DNA of 60,174 nt. Origin: JAKQEM01 sp964391185 (GTDB taxonomy: Bacteria > Patescibacteriota > Gracilibacteria > Peribacterales > Peribacteraceae). The notes below the pieces were generated by a model. It was not told the DNA's origin, made no database searches, and worked only from the letters and a program-made list of their open reading frames with translations. The position numbers and the translations under genes were made by a program. The stretch lies in assembly GCA_964391185.1 (NCBI GenBank), contig CAYMIX010000008.1:1-60174 (forward strand), written 5' to 3'. Below, piece by piece: positions 15,671-24,980 of this stretch (its first letter is position 1; each line of letters begins with the position of its first letter).

Positions 15671-16129
15671 CTACTCCTTCAGCTCGTCGCCGATGAGATA
15701 AAGGGCCACTCCGCCCAAGATCCAAGCGGCAATCATTTTCCAAGATGGCCATTCGCCCTTGATTGCGGTGCAGATCACCGGGATGAGCACGTAGAAGGTT
15801 GCGAGTGCCGCAGAGCTGGCGTGCCTTTTGAGCGCTTCGAAGTGCGCCCAGTCTGCGAGGAAGCTGAATCCACTGACAAGGATCAGAATTCCAATCTGCC
15901 TCATAGTGGGGAGCTTGAGCGAAGAGGTGACACTATCTGCTTTGGGATTGTGCACCTCGACCCCGTTTGTGTGCCCTGTGTACAGGGCGAACGGAATGCC
16001 GAAGATAACAATCGTTGCTCCAAGGAGCATTGTGAGGACCACGGATGACACACCCTTAAGATACTTTTCCGTGAGCACGATCTCGGTGGCGTACATTGCC
16101 GAAGCAATGATGCAGAGCAACGTCTTCAT
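15671..16129 (-). CDS. Half-size EamA/DMT-type membrane transporter
   Basis: A 152-aa hydrophobic protein with about five membrane segments, similar to one EamA half of drug/metabolite transporters (SAMYATEIVLTEKYL, the FEALKRHASSAALATFYVLIP helix, and a final WILGGVALYLIGDEL helix). The start at 16129 is fixed by a GGAGAAG Shine-Dalgarno sequence 4 nt upstream, one of very few in this window. Full EamA transporters have about ten segments, so this one must pair with itself or with the half-size gene at 16321, which is divergent. Substrate unknown. Confidence 0.75.
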   Translation of the reverse strand: MKTLLCIIASAMYATEIVLTEKYLKGVSSVVLTMLLGATIVIFGIPFALYTGHTNGVEVHNPKADSVTSSLKLPTMRQIGILILVSGFSFLADWAHFEALKRHASSAALATFYVLIPVICTAIKGEWPSWKMIAAWILGGVALYLIGDELKE

Positions 16130-16307
16130 GTTTCTTCTCCAGCGAGGAAGTTTTGAAAGGTCAACGCAAGGGCGCCCCTGCATTTTTAGCATATAATATT
16201 AGTAAAAATTGTCAATGTGCCTAAATTAATGAATTACTGACAGGAATCACTACCAATTCATTTTATCAATAAGTGGTTTCCACCAGGAGTTCTTTTTAAA
16301 GTTAGTG

Positions 16308-16313
16308 TATAAC
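16308..16313 (+). promoter_or_regulatory. -10 box of a leaderless half-transporter gene
   Basis: TATAAC lies 7 nt before the ATG at 16321, so transcription should start at or next to the start codon. No convincing -35 is seen. Confidence 0.45.
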
Positions 16314-16320
16314 TCTGGTT

Positions 16321-16671
16321 ATGAAGCCTCAGCTTGTTACCCTCATTTGGACCCTTACCCTCCTCGCTTGTGTTTCACTTAGCACTCTTACTGATACTCT
16401 TAGCGTGAGCTGGGCGAAGACAGGGAATATGTGGCACTTGTTGTGGGTAATTTTGCTCGCGCCATTTGTCTTCATTTTCTTTGGACTCTCAGGAAAACAT
16501 ACAGGCCTCGCCATTACATCAACTCTCACAAATTCATTGATCGTCATTGGACCAGTGCTTGTGGGACTAATTATCTTCAAAGAATGGAAGGCCATCTCAT
16601 GGCCTCAGTATGTAGGTATCGGATTGGTGCTTGTGGGGATTACTCTTTGCGCGTTCTTCGGCAAGAAGTAG
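16321..16671 (+). CDS. Small multidrug/EamA-like half transporter
   Basis: A 116-aa protein with four membrane helices and the late-half EamA pattern (GLAITSTLTNSLIVIGP, then a helix ending FKEW, then VGIGLVLVGITLCAFF). The size is close to the SMR family, but the sequence is nearer to the second half of EamA proteins. It is divergent from another half-size transporter, so the two may form one heterodimeric carrier. Substrate unknown. Confidence 0.72.
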   Translation: MKPQLVTLIWTLTLLACVSLSTLTDTLSVSWAKTGNMWHLLWVILLAPFVFIFFGLSGKHTGLAITSTLTNSLIVIGPVLVGLIIFKEWKAISWPQYVGIGLVLVGITLCAFFGKK

Positions 16672-16682
16672 GAATCGCTCTC

Positions 16683-16729
16683 GGGGGGGGTGATTCAGAT
16701 TGCAAGCGATCAGACGGGGGAGGGGGGGG
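16683..16729 (+). other. G-tract cluster
   Basis: Runs of eight, five and eight G residues (16683-16690, 16716-16720, 16722-16729) lie between two convergent genes. A G-quadruplex in the + strand DNA or RNA is possible, but a sequencing artefact in the homopolymers is as likely. Nothing else is seen in 16672-16776. Confidence 0.35.
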
Positions 16730-16776
16730 TGAAATGCTAATTATGGCTCGTACTTTGTCTGCGATTTTCATTAATA

Positions 16777-17502
16777 CTATTGAAACCTATTGAGAGTTTG
16801 CACTCTTGGCTTACACCCTTTGCAGATACTTGGATCATCTTGAATAGCTTGTGCATTTACCAGACATGCTGCTTTCCGGTTTAAATTTTCGATCTCATTA
16901 CATTTGGTGGGATCTCCATTTTTGAATGCAAGACTTTGCAAACACTCTTCGTAAAGAGTTGGATAGCCTGATAATGATGAGCAGTCATTTTCAGATTTTA
17001 CAAATGAGACTCGTGCAATCAGACAACACTGATTTTGTAGTCGAGTTCTTCTAGCATCATCTGCTCTGCAATCTGTATAGGAAACATCTCCATCATCAGA
17101 TCTAACGTACTCATTATTCATCATACAGTTATCTGCCTCTGTTTCGGCAGCACCGACACAGCTAAGTCCATAGCTACTTGGCATCAATAATTCACAGGCA
17201 CTGGGGTCTTTTCTCAATTCTGCGTATGTGCGGATGCAAGTTGCAATGTGATCCCCCTCCGAAGGAGTAAATAAAGCGAATGTTCCATTCCTGTACTTTT
17301 CGCATTCAGTCACCGGAAGATTTTCCTGGACAAGTTTCTCCCCAAGTGACTTCCCCGTTTCACCAAGATGGTATCCCCTTAGTGTGAGGATACCATCAGA
17401 GATGTACATGTATGCGATTAGAAGCCCTGCAATCAAGGCAGGCAGGACAGCGATGACGAGGGTCGTAATGCCGATTGATCGGGCAAATTTATGGAAGCGC
17501 AT
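16777..17502 (-). CDS. Cys-rich membrane-anchored protein downstream of giant hydrolase
   Basis: A 241-aa protein with one N-terminal membrane segment (about 12-36) and an outside domain with some 17 cysteines spaced like short helical hairpins (DPSACELL, C..A, DPTKCNEIEN, DPSICKGC). Repeats with one Cys about every 15-20 residues recall Cys-rich repeats of other CPR surface proteins. No catalytic motif. Its start is 3 nt after the stop of the 1785-aa protein, so the two form an operon. The many Cys pairs fit with the DsbA-like protein at 43923. Function unknown. Confidence 0.75.
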   Translation of the reverse strand: MRFHKFARSIGITTLVIAVLPALIAGLLIAYMYISDGILTLRGYHLGETGKSLGEKLVQENLPVTECEKYRNGTFALFTPSEGDHIATCIRTYAELRKDPSACELLMPSSYGLSCVGAAETEADNCMMNNEYVRSDDGDVSYTDCRADDARRTRLQNQCCLIARVSFVKSENDCSSLSGYPTLYEECLQSLAFKNGDPTKCNEIENLNRKAACLVNAQAIQDDPSICKGCKPRVQTLNRFQ

Positions 17503-17505
17503 GTG

Positions 17506-20500
17506 TTACTTGAGAGTTATCGTATAAGGTACGTCTGCGTTTGTTGCAGTACCGAGCACAAGACCTCCTTGAGACGGGCTGACTTGGGAAATGATAATTT
17601 GATAGGAGCCGGAATTAAGACTTAGGAATAAGTCTAAATGTTCTGCGTCTATTGTTGCATAGTATGGCAGGAAGTTTAAATCATCTGGGTTGTTTGAATG
17701 TGTTTGCTTAATCATTACGTGTAATTGTGTATCTGGCTTTGGCAAAGTGAAAGAAAGCATACCTGAGCGTGCTTGATCTACATTAAACGTGTAAGTATTT
17801 TGCTGATTTACATCACCTACCCATGATTGCGCACTTTCAAACCTTTGAAGTGATTTATTTTCTATATCTTGCATAAAAAGACCAGAAATTGATTTGCGAA
17901 TAGCAGTAGAAGCTTCACCTGCTGTCATATACTGGAACGAAATTGGAGTAGCGCCTAGCCAACGATCTGATGAATTTGTTCCTTCCTTTATAGAGGTTCG
18001 GATGATCAATTCGCCTTCGTATGGAGTACCGCCAAGTGGCTGCTCATCCCCGGCAAGTATATCTTCTCGTAGAGAAAGTGTTTGCCCTCCGTTCAAAAGT
18101 TGCGCTAGATTAAAATCAGTACCAAGGAAATTGGAGTTTGATTCCATGCTCGCCTCTATTATCGATACCATTGTTTCTAATGCAGCTCCATGCTGCATAA
18201 TTTCGTCAGAAAATATTCCTCCTTCCTTATCTATATCATTAGTCTCCGGTTGCAGAACAAAAGCTCGGTCAGCAGTTGCTGAGAATTTACCTGAACCAAG
18301 CCAAGAACTATCGAGTGCGACACTATATCGAGAAAATTCTTTGAGATTTACACTATTAAATTCAGGACTTCCAGCAGCTAGACCAGGATTTTTTGCTGGA
18401 TCCAATCCAACAAATAGATTTATATCATTACCTGTTTTTTCCTTTAGTTCTTTAGCCATGTAATAACCAACCCCATTGCCATGGCTGTGTACGAATCCAC
18501 TTACAACTTCTGGATTAAATTGAGGTGAAAGTGCAAGAAGTTGATTTGCTCCCCATTGGCCGGCAGCTTTTGTCCAATCAGAATCACTAAGATCGAACTC
18601 ATTAGGAACGAGAGAGCTAAAATTCTTTGCTGCATCAGACCAATCGATTGTGACGATTTGCGCTCCATTTCCAGAGTGCTGAGCATATTCATAGAGCGCC
18701 TTTGTAAGAGCCTCCATTTTGCCACTAGATTCAGAATCCGTTCTTCCATGAACAATGATCCAAATTGGTTTGGTAGGGTCAAGTTCTTTGACATCTTTTA
18801 CATCCTTTCTTCTTCCAGTCTCTTCGTCAAATTCTGCTACGCTCATGCGCACAGGCATCGTCACATCTCTCCCCTCGATACTAATCTGCCCCTCAATCCT
18901 TTGCGACTGATATGATTTTATATTGATTCCAACATCAACAAATTTTGCACTTGGAGTATAACCAGGTGCTGCGCCTTCAGGTGGATATAGAGTTTCATCT
19001 TTTACCTCTAGTGTATATGTCCCAGGTAACAGTCTAAGACTTATCGATTCACCTGCACTCGCATTTGTTTCTTTATTGGATGGATATCCAGTATTTGGTA
19101 TGTAAGGTCCAGTAAGTCTAAGCGAAACATCATATACAACCGGACTACTCAAACTCTGCTCTGGGTCTACCCACAAATTCACCATCTTCTCTTCTTTAAT
19201 GGTAAAAGTAACAAATGCACTCTTTTCCGGGTTGATTGTTACTTCTTTTGATTCAGTACGTGTGCCTACAATAGTTCCCAGCGTATAATCTAGATCCTTA
19301 TTTTCAGTACTTGTGATTGTTCCTATCCAAAAACTATCTGACTGACCAGCACTTGCGAGTGCATTGTTAAGCAGCGCTGGATCCGATGCATAATTTGGAC
19401 CTGCACGTAAGGCAACAGCGAAGGCAAATTCCTGTTGCGCTCTTGGTGTCCAGCCAGCGATTCGGGTATCTGTCGAACGTTGCAATGTATCCATAATTTT
19501 TAATCCCAAACTAATCTCCCTCCTACTCATTTCATGTGGAACAGGAACAGCGTTCGCTCCTCCTCTGCGTTCCCATTCTAATCTTGCCCCCTCAAGTGAT
19601 TTTGCCTCACGTTCACGCTCCACGGCCGTCGCCCAATCCTCGTACGCCTCATCCGCCTGCATCATCTGCCTCCAACTATTTTGGAAAATTAATTTCCCCG
19701 CATCCAAGATCTGCTGACGGCTTGGGCGTCCAATATTCGTTCCATGGATGGTGCCGGTACTTGGCCAGTTTTCCTGGATGACAGCATCAAGTTGCGCAAG
19801 TTGTGTGCGCTGGTCTGCACCGTTCTGGAGTTGCACGTACACGTCCACAGACTTTTGCATGATCTTCGCCATTGCCTCTGTGTACTCCACATTTGCTTCT
19901 TGAATTCTATGAAGCTCTGCCTTTCGTTCCTCAATAAGCACATCTTCTATTTGCCCCCGAGTCCACGTGGGATCGAGTGCGTATCTGCGTTCAATTTCTG
20001 CAGGCCAATTTTCTTGTCGATGCTGCGGGTAATTGTCATACAATGCTTGTTCAGGGCTTGGGAACACTGCAGCAAAATTATACGGAGCAGGGAGATTGTT
20101 TGTGGCTTCCCACATGCGCATGCCCTCTGCATAGTTCAGGTTGTCTTCGTCCACATAAGCGTTATCAATGCCAAGCATCGCCTCAAACGCCGCTATATCG
20201 GCTGCATTTTCTGGTGGAGTACTTGCGATGGAATCTGCTTGATTGGTAAGCGTGAGAGTCCTCGTATTTTTGTCCCAGTGTATTAATACTTGATCTTGCT
20301 TCATGCCATATGCGCGATCGCACATTTCCAGCACGTAATCTCCGGTAGGTAATGCAGCGTCGAATGAAACCATTGCCAGACTGAATGTGGTCCCGCCTTC
20401 GTGTGTGACGAGCGTTTGAGAAAGAAGACCTTCTCCTCCTAAGAAGGATACGTAACTTTGATCATTGGGAGATTCGATTGCAACAATCACGTTGTTGCCT

Positions 20501-22863
20501 TCGATTTTCACAACAGAGAGATCTGCCGCAATCGGCTCTTCCTCCAACCGTCCTTGTTCTACCTGGTCCCACGGTAATTGCTGCGTAGCAATGTGGCCAG
20601 GGTAACCTCTGTTGTAATCACCAATGGTGATGTCTAATAATTTTCCTGTTTGTGCATCGAGCATTTTAATGGTGACTGTTCCGCTGACATTTTCTTCGTG
20701 CATCAGCTGAAAGTACCAAATATCACTCTCCGTACCGCCCACATGTTCATAGGTGTAGTCAAAATTCTTTCCTCCAACAGAAGCGACAAATCGTGTCGCG
20801 TCCGCTGGTGAGCGGAATCGGGCACTGAAGCGCGTGTAACCTGCGTTCTCGTTGTATTCTGTCGTGACGAGCATTCTTGGGTAAGGCACTGCGACTTCCG
20901 ATTCAAGACTCTCCTGCAGGCTCACCATCAACCGACTCACGGATTCTTGTCGTTCAGCTCGTTCAATTTCTTCTTGTTGCTGGCGCAATAAATCTTCCTC
21001 GAGAGTCATTACTTCGGTCATCGCACAATCGATCGTTGTGTTGAGATTGCCGAGTGTTGCGCGTAACTGCGTTTGCTCGCTGCGGCCTTGGAGCAGGGGA
21101 TCCGTCTCGATCTCCTGCATCGTGAACTGCACATACAATGTTATTGCATTCAGATCGCTTCGCCATTGTGACAGTATTTCAAGTGTTACAGGTTGAGTCA
21201 GATCCGGACGCGCTTCGGTGATGGCATTATTCAATGTGGTTATTTGATCTTCATATGCAGTGTTCTGCGCTGCGACTTGTGCACTCACAATCGCGCGATT
21301 GATCTGCGTGTTCAGATAACTGATCTGCTGCTGCACCGATGTTCGCTGGTTCTGTGCGGTCTCAAGCTTCTGTGCAATGCCTGGAGCTTGGAATGCAAAC
21401 ACTCCGCGTGTTCCAGAGTTGGTGGTTACGATAATGCTTGTTCCCAGTGGATCCGCTGCAATGTCACTCACGGCGCCCGGCACCTTGTAGCGCGCCTTCT
21501 CTATAACGTTCGATCCGTTGACCTCAAAGATGCATACCGTGCCGGTCGTATGACCGACTGCGAGGAGAGTATTGTCTATCCACTGAACCTCGGAGACATC
21601 GCCCTGACCTGTCGTGATCGATGTAATGCGCTGACCGTTTTGCGCATTCCAAATTCCTACTTCACCATAGCGCGCTCCTGCAGCCGTTCGTTGATTATCT
21701 GCTGATACGTCGACATCCGAAACATTGCTCTTCATGGGAGATGCATACGTCATTTTCAGCTGACCAGTGGAAGAGTTGTACGCTTCTACTTTGAGTCCGT
21801 TATTTTTGACCACGGTCTGCTGCCCGATCATTTCATCGAACGCATGAGGCGCTGAGGACGAGCCAAATGCTTTTACGGTCGTGCCGGTGTTCGTGTCGAT
21901 CACTTTTACACTCGATTGCTTGATTCCTACGGCGACCATGGGAGAGCCATCAATACATTCCACATCTTCGACGGCATTGTCGAACATGATTGTTTTTTTG
22001 AGCGCCCCCGACTCGGCATCCCATATCTTGATGGTTTTATCGAGAGAACCCGTCACAATTGTTCTTCCATCACTGCTGATATCTACCGATGTTACGTCTC
22101 CCGTATGACCATTGAGTGTTTTAATAATGCCGCCAGTTTGCTGGTCGACGATGCGCGCAGTTTTATCGCTGCCGGCCGTGATGATGCGCGTGCGATCTGG
22201 GCTCACGACGGAATCGAAAACATTGTAAGAGCCGTGCGGTGAAACGCTGCCATAGAGCTCACCGATAGACCCCGGTGCTTTTGTTCCATCGGAGCCCCAG
22301 CCTCCGGCTACGGGTCTCGATAAAACCTGAATCTGTTGGTCGAGCGCTTGTTTTTGATCGAGCAGCGGTAAAAGCTGTGGGTTGAAACCGGAGCGAACAT
22401 TACTTTCGATTTCTGCGAGTTGCGAGCTCGATAGGCGAGCACTTTCTTGTTGAGCGATGTCAGCTGTTTCCGTTGAGGTTTGCTGAGAGGTTGGTTCGAC
22501 GTTGATATTTGTTGCAAGAGGTGTTCCTGAGGCCATTATTTTCCCCTCTAACATTTCCACGTGTGCGGCTACGGTGTTGACAGATGCTGCCCTTCGTCGA
22601 GGGTGTTTTGATCCTAGTATTGTTTCCTTGAACTGATTCCAAAACCCTTTTCGTAATGCAGGGCTTTCCATACTTTGTAGGATTGATCCGTATTGATTCA
22701 TGTCGCCAAAAATATCAGCCGGCGCACGTCCTTCTTGGATTTCTCTGCCGATCTGAGTCCAAACATCCGCTATTTCATCCGCGGTTGGATTGTGCGTGGA
22801 ATCATGATGTTTTTCTGATGAAGGTTTCATACATGAAAGGTATGGGTTAAGAATTACCTTCAT
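17506..22863 (-). CDS. Giant WD40 - coiled-coil - alpha/beta-hydrolase - PPC-like protein
   Basis: A 1785-aa protein. Residues of about 210-490 form WD40 repeats (GHTGDVTSVDISSDGRTIVTG, SLDKTIKIWD); 493-640 are coiled coil; the middle is all-helical; from about 1360 an alpha/beta-hydrolase appears with a strand leading into HGRTDS and candidate triad S1460 (VHSHGNG), D1488 (VGLDPAKN) and H1558 (MQHGAAL). PPC-like beta domains occur near 1240 (TFTIKEEKMVNLWVD) and at the C-terminus (SWVGDVNQQNTYTF). It is the full-length paralog of the protein at 54532-60084 but lacks a signal peptide; the N-terminus has RRR followed by MLEGKIMAS, reminiscent of LEPR-type signals. ATG at 22830 (MKPSSEKHH) is an equally good start. 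Lipase/esterase activity is inference. Confidence 0.82.
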   Translation of the reverse strand: MKVILNPYLSCMKPSSEKHHDSTHNPTADEIADVWTQIGREIQEGRAPADIFGDMNQYGSILQSMESPALRKGFWNQFKETILGSKHPRRRAASVNTVAAHVEMLEGKIMASGTPLATNINVEPTSQQTSTETADIAQQESARLSSSQLAEIESNVRSGFNPQLLPLLDQKQALDQQIQVLSRPVAGGWGSDGTKAPGSIGELYGSVSPHGSYNVFDSVVSPDRTRIITAGSDKTARIVDQQTGGIIKTLNGHTGDVTSVDISSDGRTIVTGSLDKTIKIWDAESGALKKTIMFDNAVEDVECIDGSPMVAVGIKQSSVKVIDTNTGTTVKAFGSSSAPHAFDEMIGQQTVVKNNGLKVEAYNSSTGQLKMTYASPMKSNVSDVDVSADNQRTAAGARYGEVGIWNAQNGQRITSITTGQGDVSEVQWIDNTLLAVGHTTGTVCIFEVNGSNVIEKARYKVPGAVSDIAADPLGTSIIVTTNSGTRGVFAFQAPGIAQKLETAQNQRTSVQQQISYLNTQINRAIVSAQVAAQNTAYEDQITTLNNAITEARPDLTQPVTLEILSQWRSDLNAITLYVQFTMQEIETDPLLQGRSEQTQLRATLGNLNTTIDCAMTEVMTLEEDLLRQQQEEIERAERQESVSRLMVSLQESLESEVAVPYPRMLVTTEYNENAGYTRFSARFRSPADATRFVASVGGKNFDYTYEHVGGTESDIWYFQLMHEENVSGTVTIKMLDAQTGKLLDITIGDYNRGYPGHIATQQLPWDQVEQGRLEEEPIAADLSVVKIEGNNVIVAIESPNDQSYVSFLGGEGLLSQTLVTHEGGTTFSLAMVSFDAALPTGDYVLEMCDRAYGMKQDQVLIHWDKNTRTLTLTNQADSIASTPPENAADIAAFEAMLGIDNAYVDEDNLNYAEGMRMWEATNNLPAPYNFAAVFPSPEQALYDNYPQHRQENWPAEIERRYALDPTWTRGQIEDVLIEERKAELHRIQEANVEYTEAMAKIMQKSVDVYVQLQNGADQRTQLAQLDAVIQENWPSTGTIHGTNIGRPSRQQILDAGKLIFQNSWRQMMQADEAYEDWATAVEREREAKSLEGARLEWERRGGANAVPVPHEMSRREISLGLKIMDTLQRSTDTRIAGWTPRAQQEFAFAVALRAGPNYASDPALLNNALASAGQSDSFWIGTITSTENKDLDYTLGTIVGTRTESKEVTINPEKSAFVTFTIKEEKMVNLWVDPEQSLSSPVVYDVSLRLTGPYIPNTGYPSNKETNASAGESISLRLLPGTYTLEVKDETLYPPEGAAPGYTPSAKFVDVGINIKSYQSQRIEGQISIEGRDVTMPVRMSVAEFDEETGRRKDVKDVKELDPTKPIWIIVHGRTDSESSGKMEALTKALYEYAQHSGNGAQIVTIDWSDAAKNFSSLVPNEFDLSDSDWTKAAGQWGANQLLALSPQFNPEVVSGFVHSHGNGVGYYMAKELKEKTGNDINLFVGLDPAKNPGLAAGSPEFNSVNLKEFSRYSVALDSSWLGSGKFSATADRAFVLQPETNDIDKEGGIFSDEIMQHGAALETMVSIIEASMESNSNFLGTDFNLAQLLNGGQTLSLREDILAGDEQPLGGTPYEGELIIRTSIKEGTNSSDRWLGATPISFQYMTAGEASTAIRKSISGLFMQDIENKSLQRFESAQSWVGDVNQQNTYTFNVDQARSGMLSFTLPKPDTQLHVMIKQTHSNNPDDLNFLPYYATIDAEHLDLFLSLNSGSYQIIISQVSPSQGGLVLGTATNADVPYTITLK

Positions 22864-22914
22864 GAAACAGGAGTAGGAGTCGCGACGGCAGGTCCTGTCT
22901 AAAGTGTTTTTTGC

Positions 22915-23043
22915 ATGACAGTCATTTTTTGGCTAACAAAAGCTGAAAAATGCGTTCTTTTACAAAGCAGAACAGAGCCCATTACTGAAGCGTTCCATAT
23001 TGAAATAGAACGAATTAAATGGCTCATGGAAAACAAAAAATAA
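22915..23043 (+). CDS. Possible 42-aa small protein
   Basis: An open frame starting MTVIFWLTKAEKCVLL and ending in ERIKWLMENKK in the 271-nt space between two large genes. It could be a real small basic protein or chance. It overlaps a dispersed palindromic motif at 22954. No ribosome-binding site and no clear -10 are seen. The rest of 22864-23134 shows nothing but a GGATATATCC palindrome close to the next gene. Confidence 0.25.
   Translation: MTVIFWLTKAEKCVLLQSRTEPITEAFHIEIERIKWLMENKK
22954..22973. repeat. Palindromic motif GTTCT-N10-AGAAC, copy 2
   Basis: Shares arms with the copy at 8875, and shares both flanks (GAAAAATGC before, AGAG after) with the copy at 25629, so copies 2 and 3 form a repeat of about 35 nt. 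Confidence 0.5.
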
Positions 23044-23134
23044 CTACCATTGTAAGTTCATGTGTGGATTGTTATGCCTTAATATTTCGTTTGAGGAGAG
23101 GATATATCCATATTTCTTTCCTCTCTAATTTCCC

Positions 23135-24967
23135 ATGGTTCAACATTCTTTATTTACTTCCTCGCGAATGGGCAAAAGTGTAGCGGCTAGCCTGCTCATC
23201 AGCATGGCATGCGGTGCTTTCTCTGCCACACTTTCTTTTGCTGCATCAGGTGAAGCTGCAGCACCATACGAGGTTCTTTTCACCATACCTAAAGGTGGTG
23301 ACAAAGGCGTTACCTATTTGTATGAGAACACGCCAGAAATGCTTCCTATTGGTCCAAGCCGTCTCATGGTTGCAGGTGATAATACTTTTTTCATCCTCGA
23401 TTCAGCCGGTAATCGAATTCTCCGATATGACCAGTCAGGTAAATATCTCAATACCATCACTCTTCCTTCTGCTAGTAGTCTCGTTGATGCAATTGTCTTT
23501 CAAGGAGAACTTTATGCTATTGGTAGTGAAAATGATTTAAAACTCTATCGTTTTTCCAATGAAGGAAAGTTAAACGAAAGTTCCGTCGTGAAAATGCCAA
23601 AAAGCAAAGGGATGCAGGTAATTAATCAGATGAAGATAAACGACTTTGGCGACCTAGTAGTTGAGATTACCGATTCCGATCTTCGATCTATTGTGGATGT
23701 TCCACTGTTTCCACTTTCTAAGACTAAGGCAAAAATTGATACATTGCTCTCACGCATTTCTTCGATGAAATTTAAATCTGATAAAACTCGATCGATGGGC
23801 ATCGAGCTAGCGGGACGTATTGTAGATACCATCGACTTCCACACAAATACGCACTTTGCGAAGCAATTCGCTATTCAAAATAACGGTGCATTCCAACTTC
23901 AAACCACAGAGGTGATGGTGAACCCAACTATAATGGTTGATACCGTTTTCCGCAGCTATGGAATAGATGGAAAGTTCCTCGGAATGACTCGTTCACCAGC
24001 AAAAGAAAATTATATCAATGTACGCGATCCAGTATCTGTTGCATCTGATGGCGGACTTCACTCACTCATCACACAACCTGATGGTGTGAAGATTGTTCGT
24101 CTTAAGCTCCTGAATGCGCTTGATCCTGTTTTGTCAGAACCTGAAGATAATTCAGCGACAGCGTTTCAAAACAACGTTAAGTCTTCACTCGTTGCAACGG
24201 CCGGATCTATTTCAGATTTAATTAATCAGAAGGATGCGAAGCTAGTTGCGATCACATGTGGTAGTAGTAGCAACCCATGGAGATCACGGGCGGAAATGCG
24301 CTACTCTGCAGATGCTTACACAAGTAATTCAAAAACTTTGACTTCTTCCAATATGGATGTTTCTAGAACTCGCTGCTCAGATAGAGTAGTTCCTTCACAG
24401 TATCTAAATACATCTAATAAAACTTTTCGATCCGTGCCTTACAAATGGGGAGGGTTCGATCTACCAGCAGATTTTAATAATGCAATGTCTAATGGAAAAA
24501 TTGCCGGGAATGCAACAGGTTATATCCCTTCTTGCTCCAATCAAAATCTTATCTCTGGCGTAGATTGTTCGGGTTTTATTTCTAGAACGTGGAATCTACC
24601 AACAAAATACAGTACAACTTCCCTTCCAACTATCTCCAGCACAGTTTCCTCAGTGTCCAAACTAAAAACAGGAGACATATTAAATTACTATAATTCTCAC
24701 GTTCGCCTTGTTGAACATGTTAACTGGAAAAGTTCAACAACCTCTGATGGAGTGTATGTATGGGAATCCACTGTTGATCCAAACACTGCTTATGTTTGTT
24801 CAGGAACATGTTATGGCAATGGCTTAGGGATGAATGGAAGGTATGATGGTGTTGTTTATCGGTTCCTTCCATGGTCACAATTTCAGGGTCTAAGTCCGAA
24901 TAGTTGGAATACCACAGATAAGTATAAAGGATATATGCCATATAGCTATAATTGTGTTGCTAATTAA
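23135..24967 (+). CDS. Secreted NlpC/P60-family peptidase with N-terminal propeller-like domain
   Basis: A 610-aa protein with a signal peptide (about 1-37, cleavage near SFAAS). The middle (about 45-340) has repeated short strands such as LDSAGNRILRYDQSGKYL, like NHL/six-bladed propellers. The C-terminal domain (about 430-600) carries the NlpC/P60 triad Cys478 (GVDCSGF) and His522 with a polar third residue near His528 (NSHVRLVEH). Such enzymes cut peptides of the cell wall. The 3' part is more AT-rich than the 5' part. A pyrimidine-rich leader and no Shine-Dalgarno site precede the ATG. It is followed 13 nt later by a lipoprotein gene. Confidence 0.85.
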   Translation: MVQHSLFTSSRMGKSVAASLLISMACGAFSATLSFAASGEAAAPYEVLFTIPKGGDKGVTYLYENTPEMLPIGPSRLMVAGDNTFFILDSAGNRILRYDQSGKYLNTITLPSASSLVDAIVFQGELYAIGSENDLKLYRFSNEGKLNESSVVKMPKSKGMQVINQMKINDFGDLVVEITDSDLRSIVDVPLFPLSKTKAKIDTLLSRISSMKFKSDKTRSMGIELAGRIVDTIDFHTNTHFAKQFAIQNNGAFQLQTTEVMVNPTIMVDTVFRSYGIDGKFLGMTRSPAKENYINVRDPVSVASDGGLHSLITQPDGVKIVRLKLLNALDPVLSEPEDNSATAFQNNVKSSLVATAGSISDLINQKDAKLVAITCGSSSNPWRSRAEMRYSADAYTSNSKTLTSSNMDVSRTRCSDRVVPSQYLNTSNKTFRSVPYKWGGFDLPADFNNAMSNGKIAGNATGYIPSCSNQNLISGVDCSGFISRTWNLPTKYSTTSLPTISSTVSSVSKLKTGDILNYYNSHVRLVEHVNWKSSTTSDGVYVWESTVDPNTAYVCSGTCYGNGLGMNGRYDGVVYRFLPWSQFQGLSPNSWNTTDKYKGYMPYSYNCVAN

Positions 24968-24980
24968 TTCTCTTTATCCC

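Noticed and set aside
23097..23110. GAGGAGAGG considered as the ribosome-binding site of the NlpC/P60 gene
   Set aside because: It is about 30 nt before the ATG, too far to act as a Shine-Dalgarno site.
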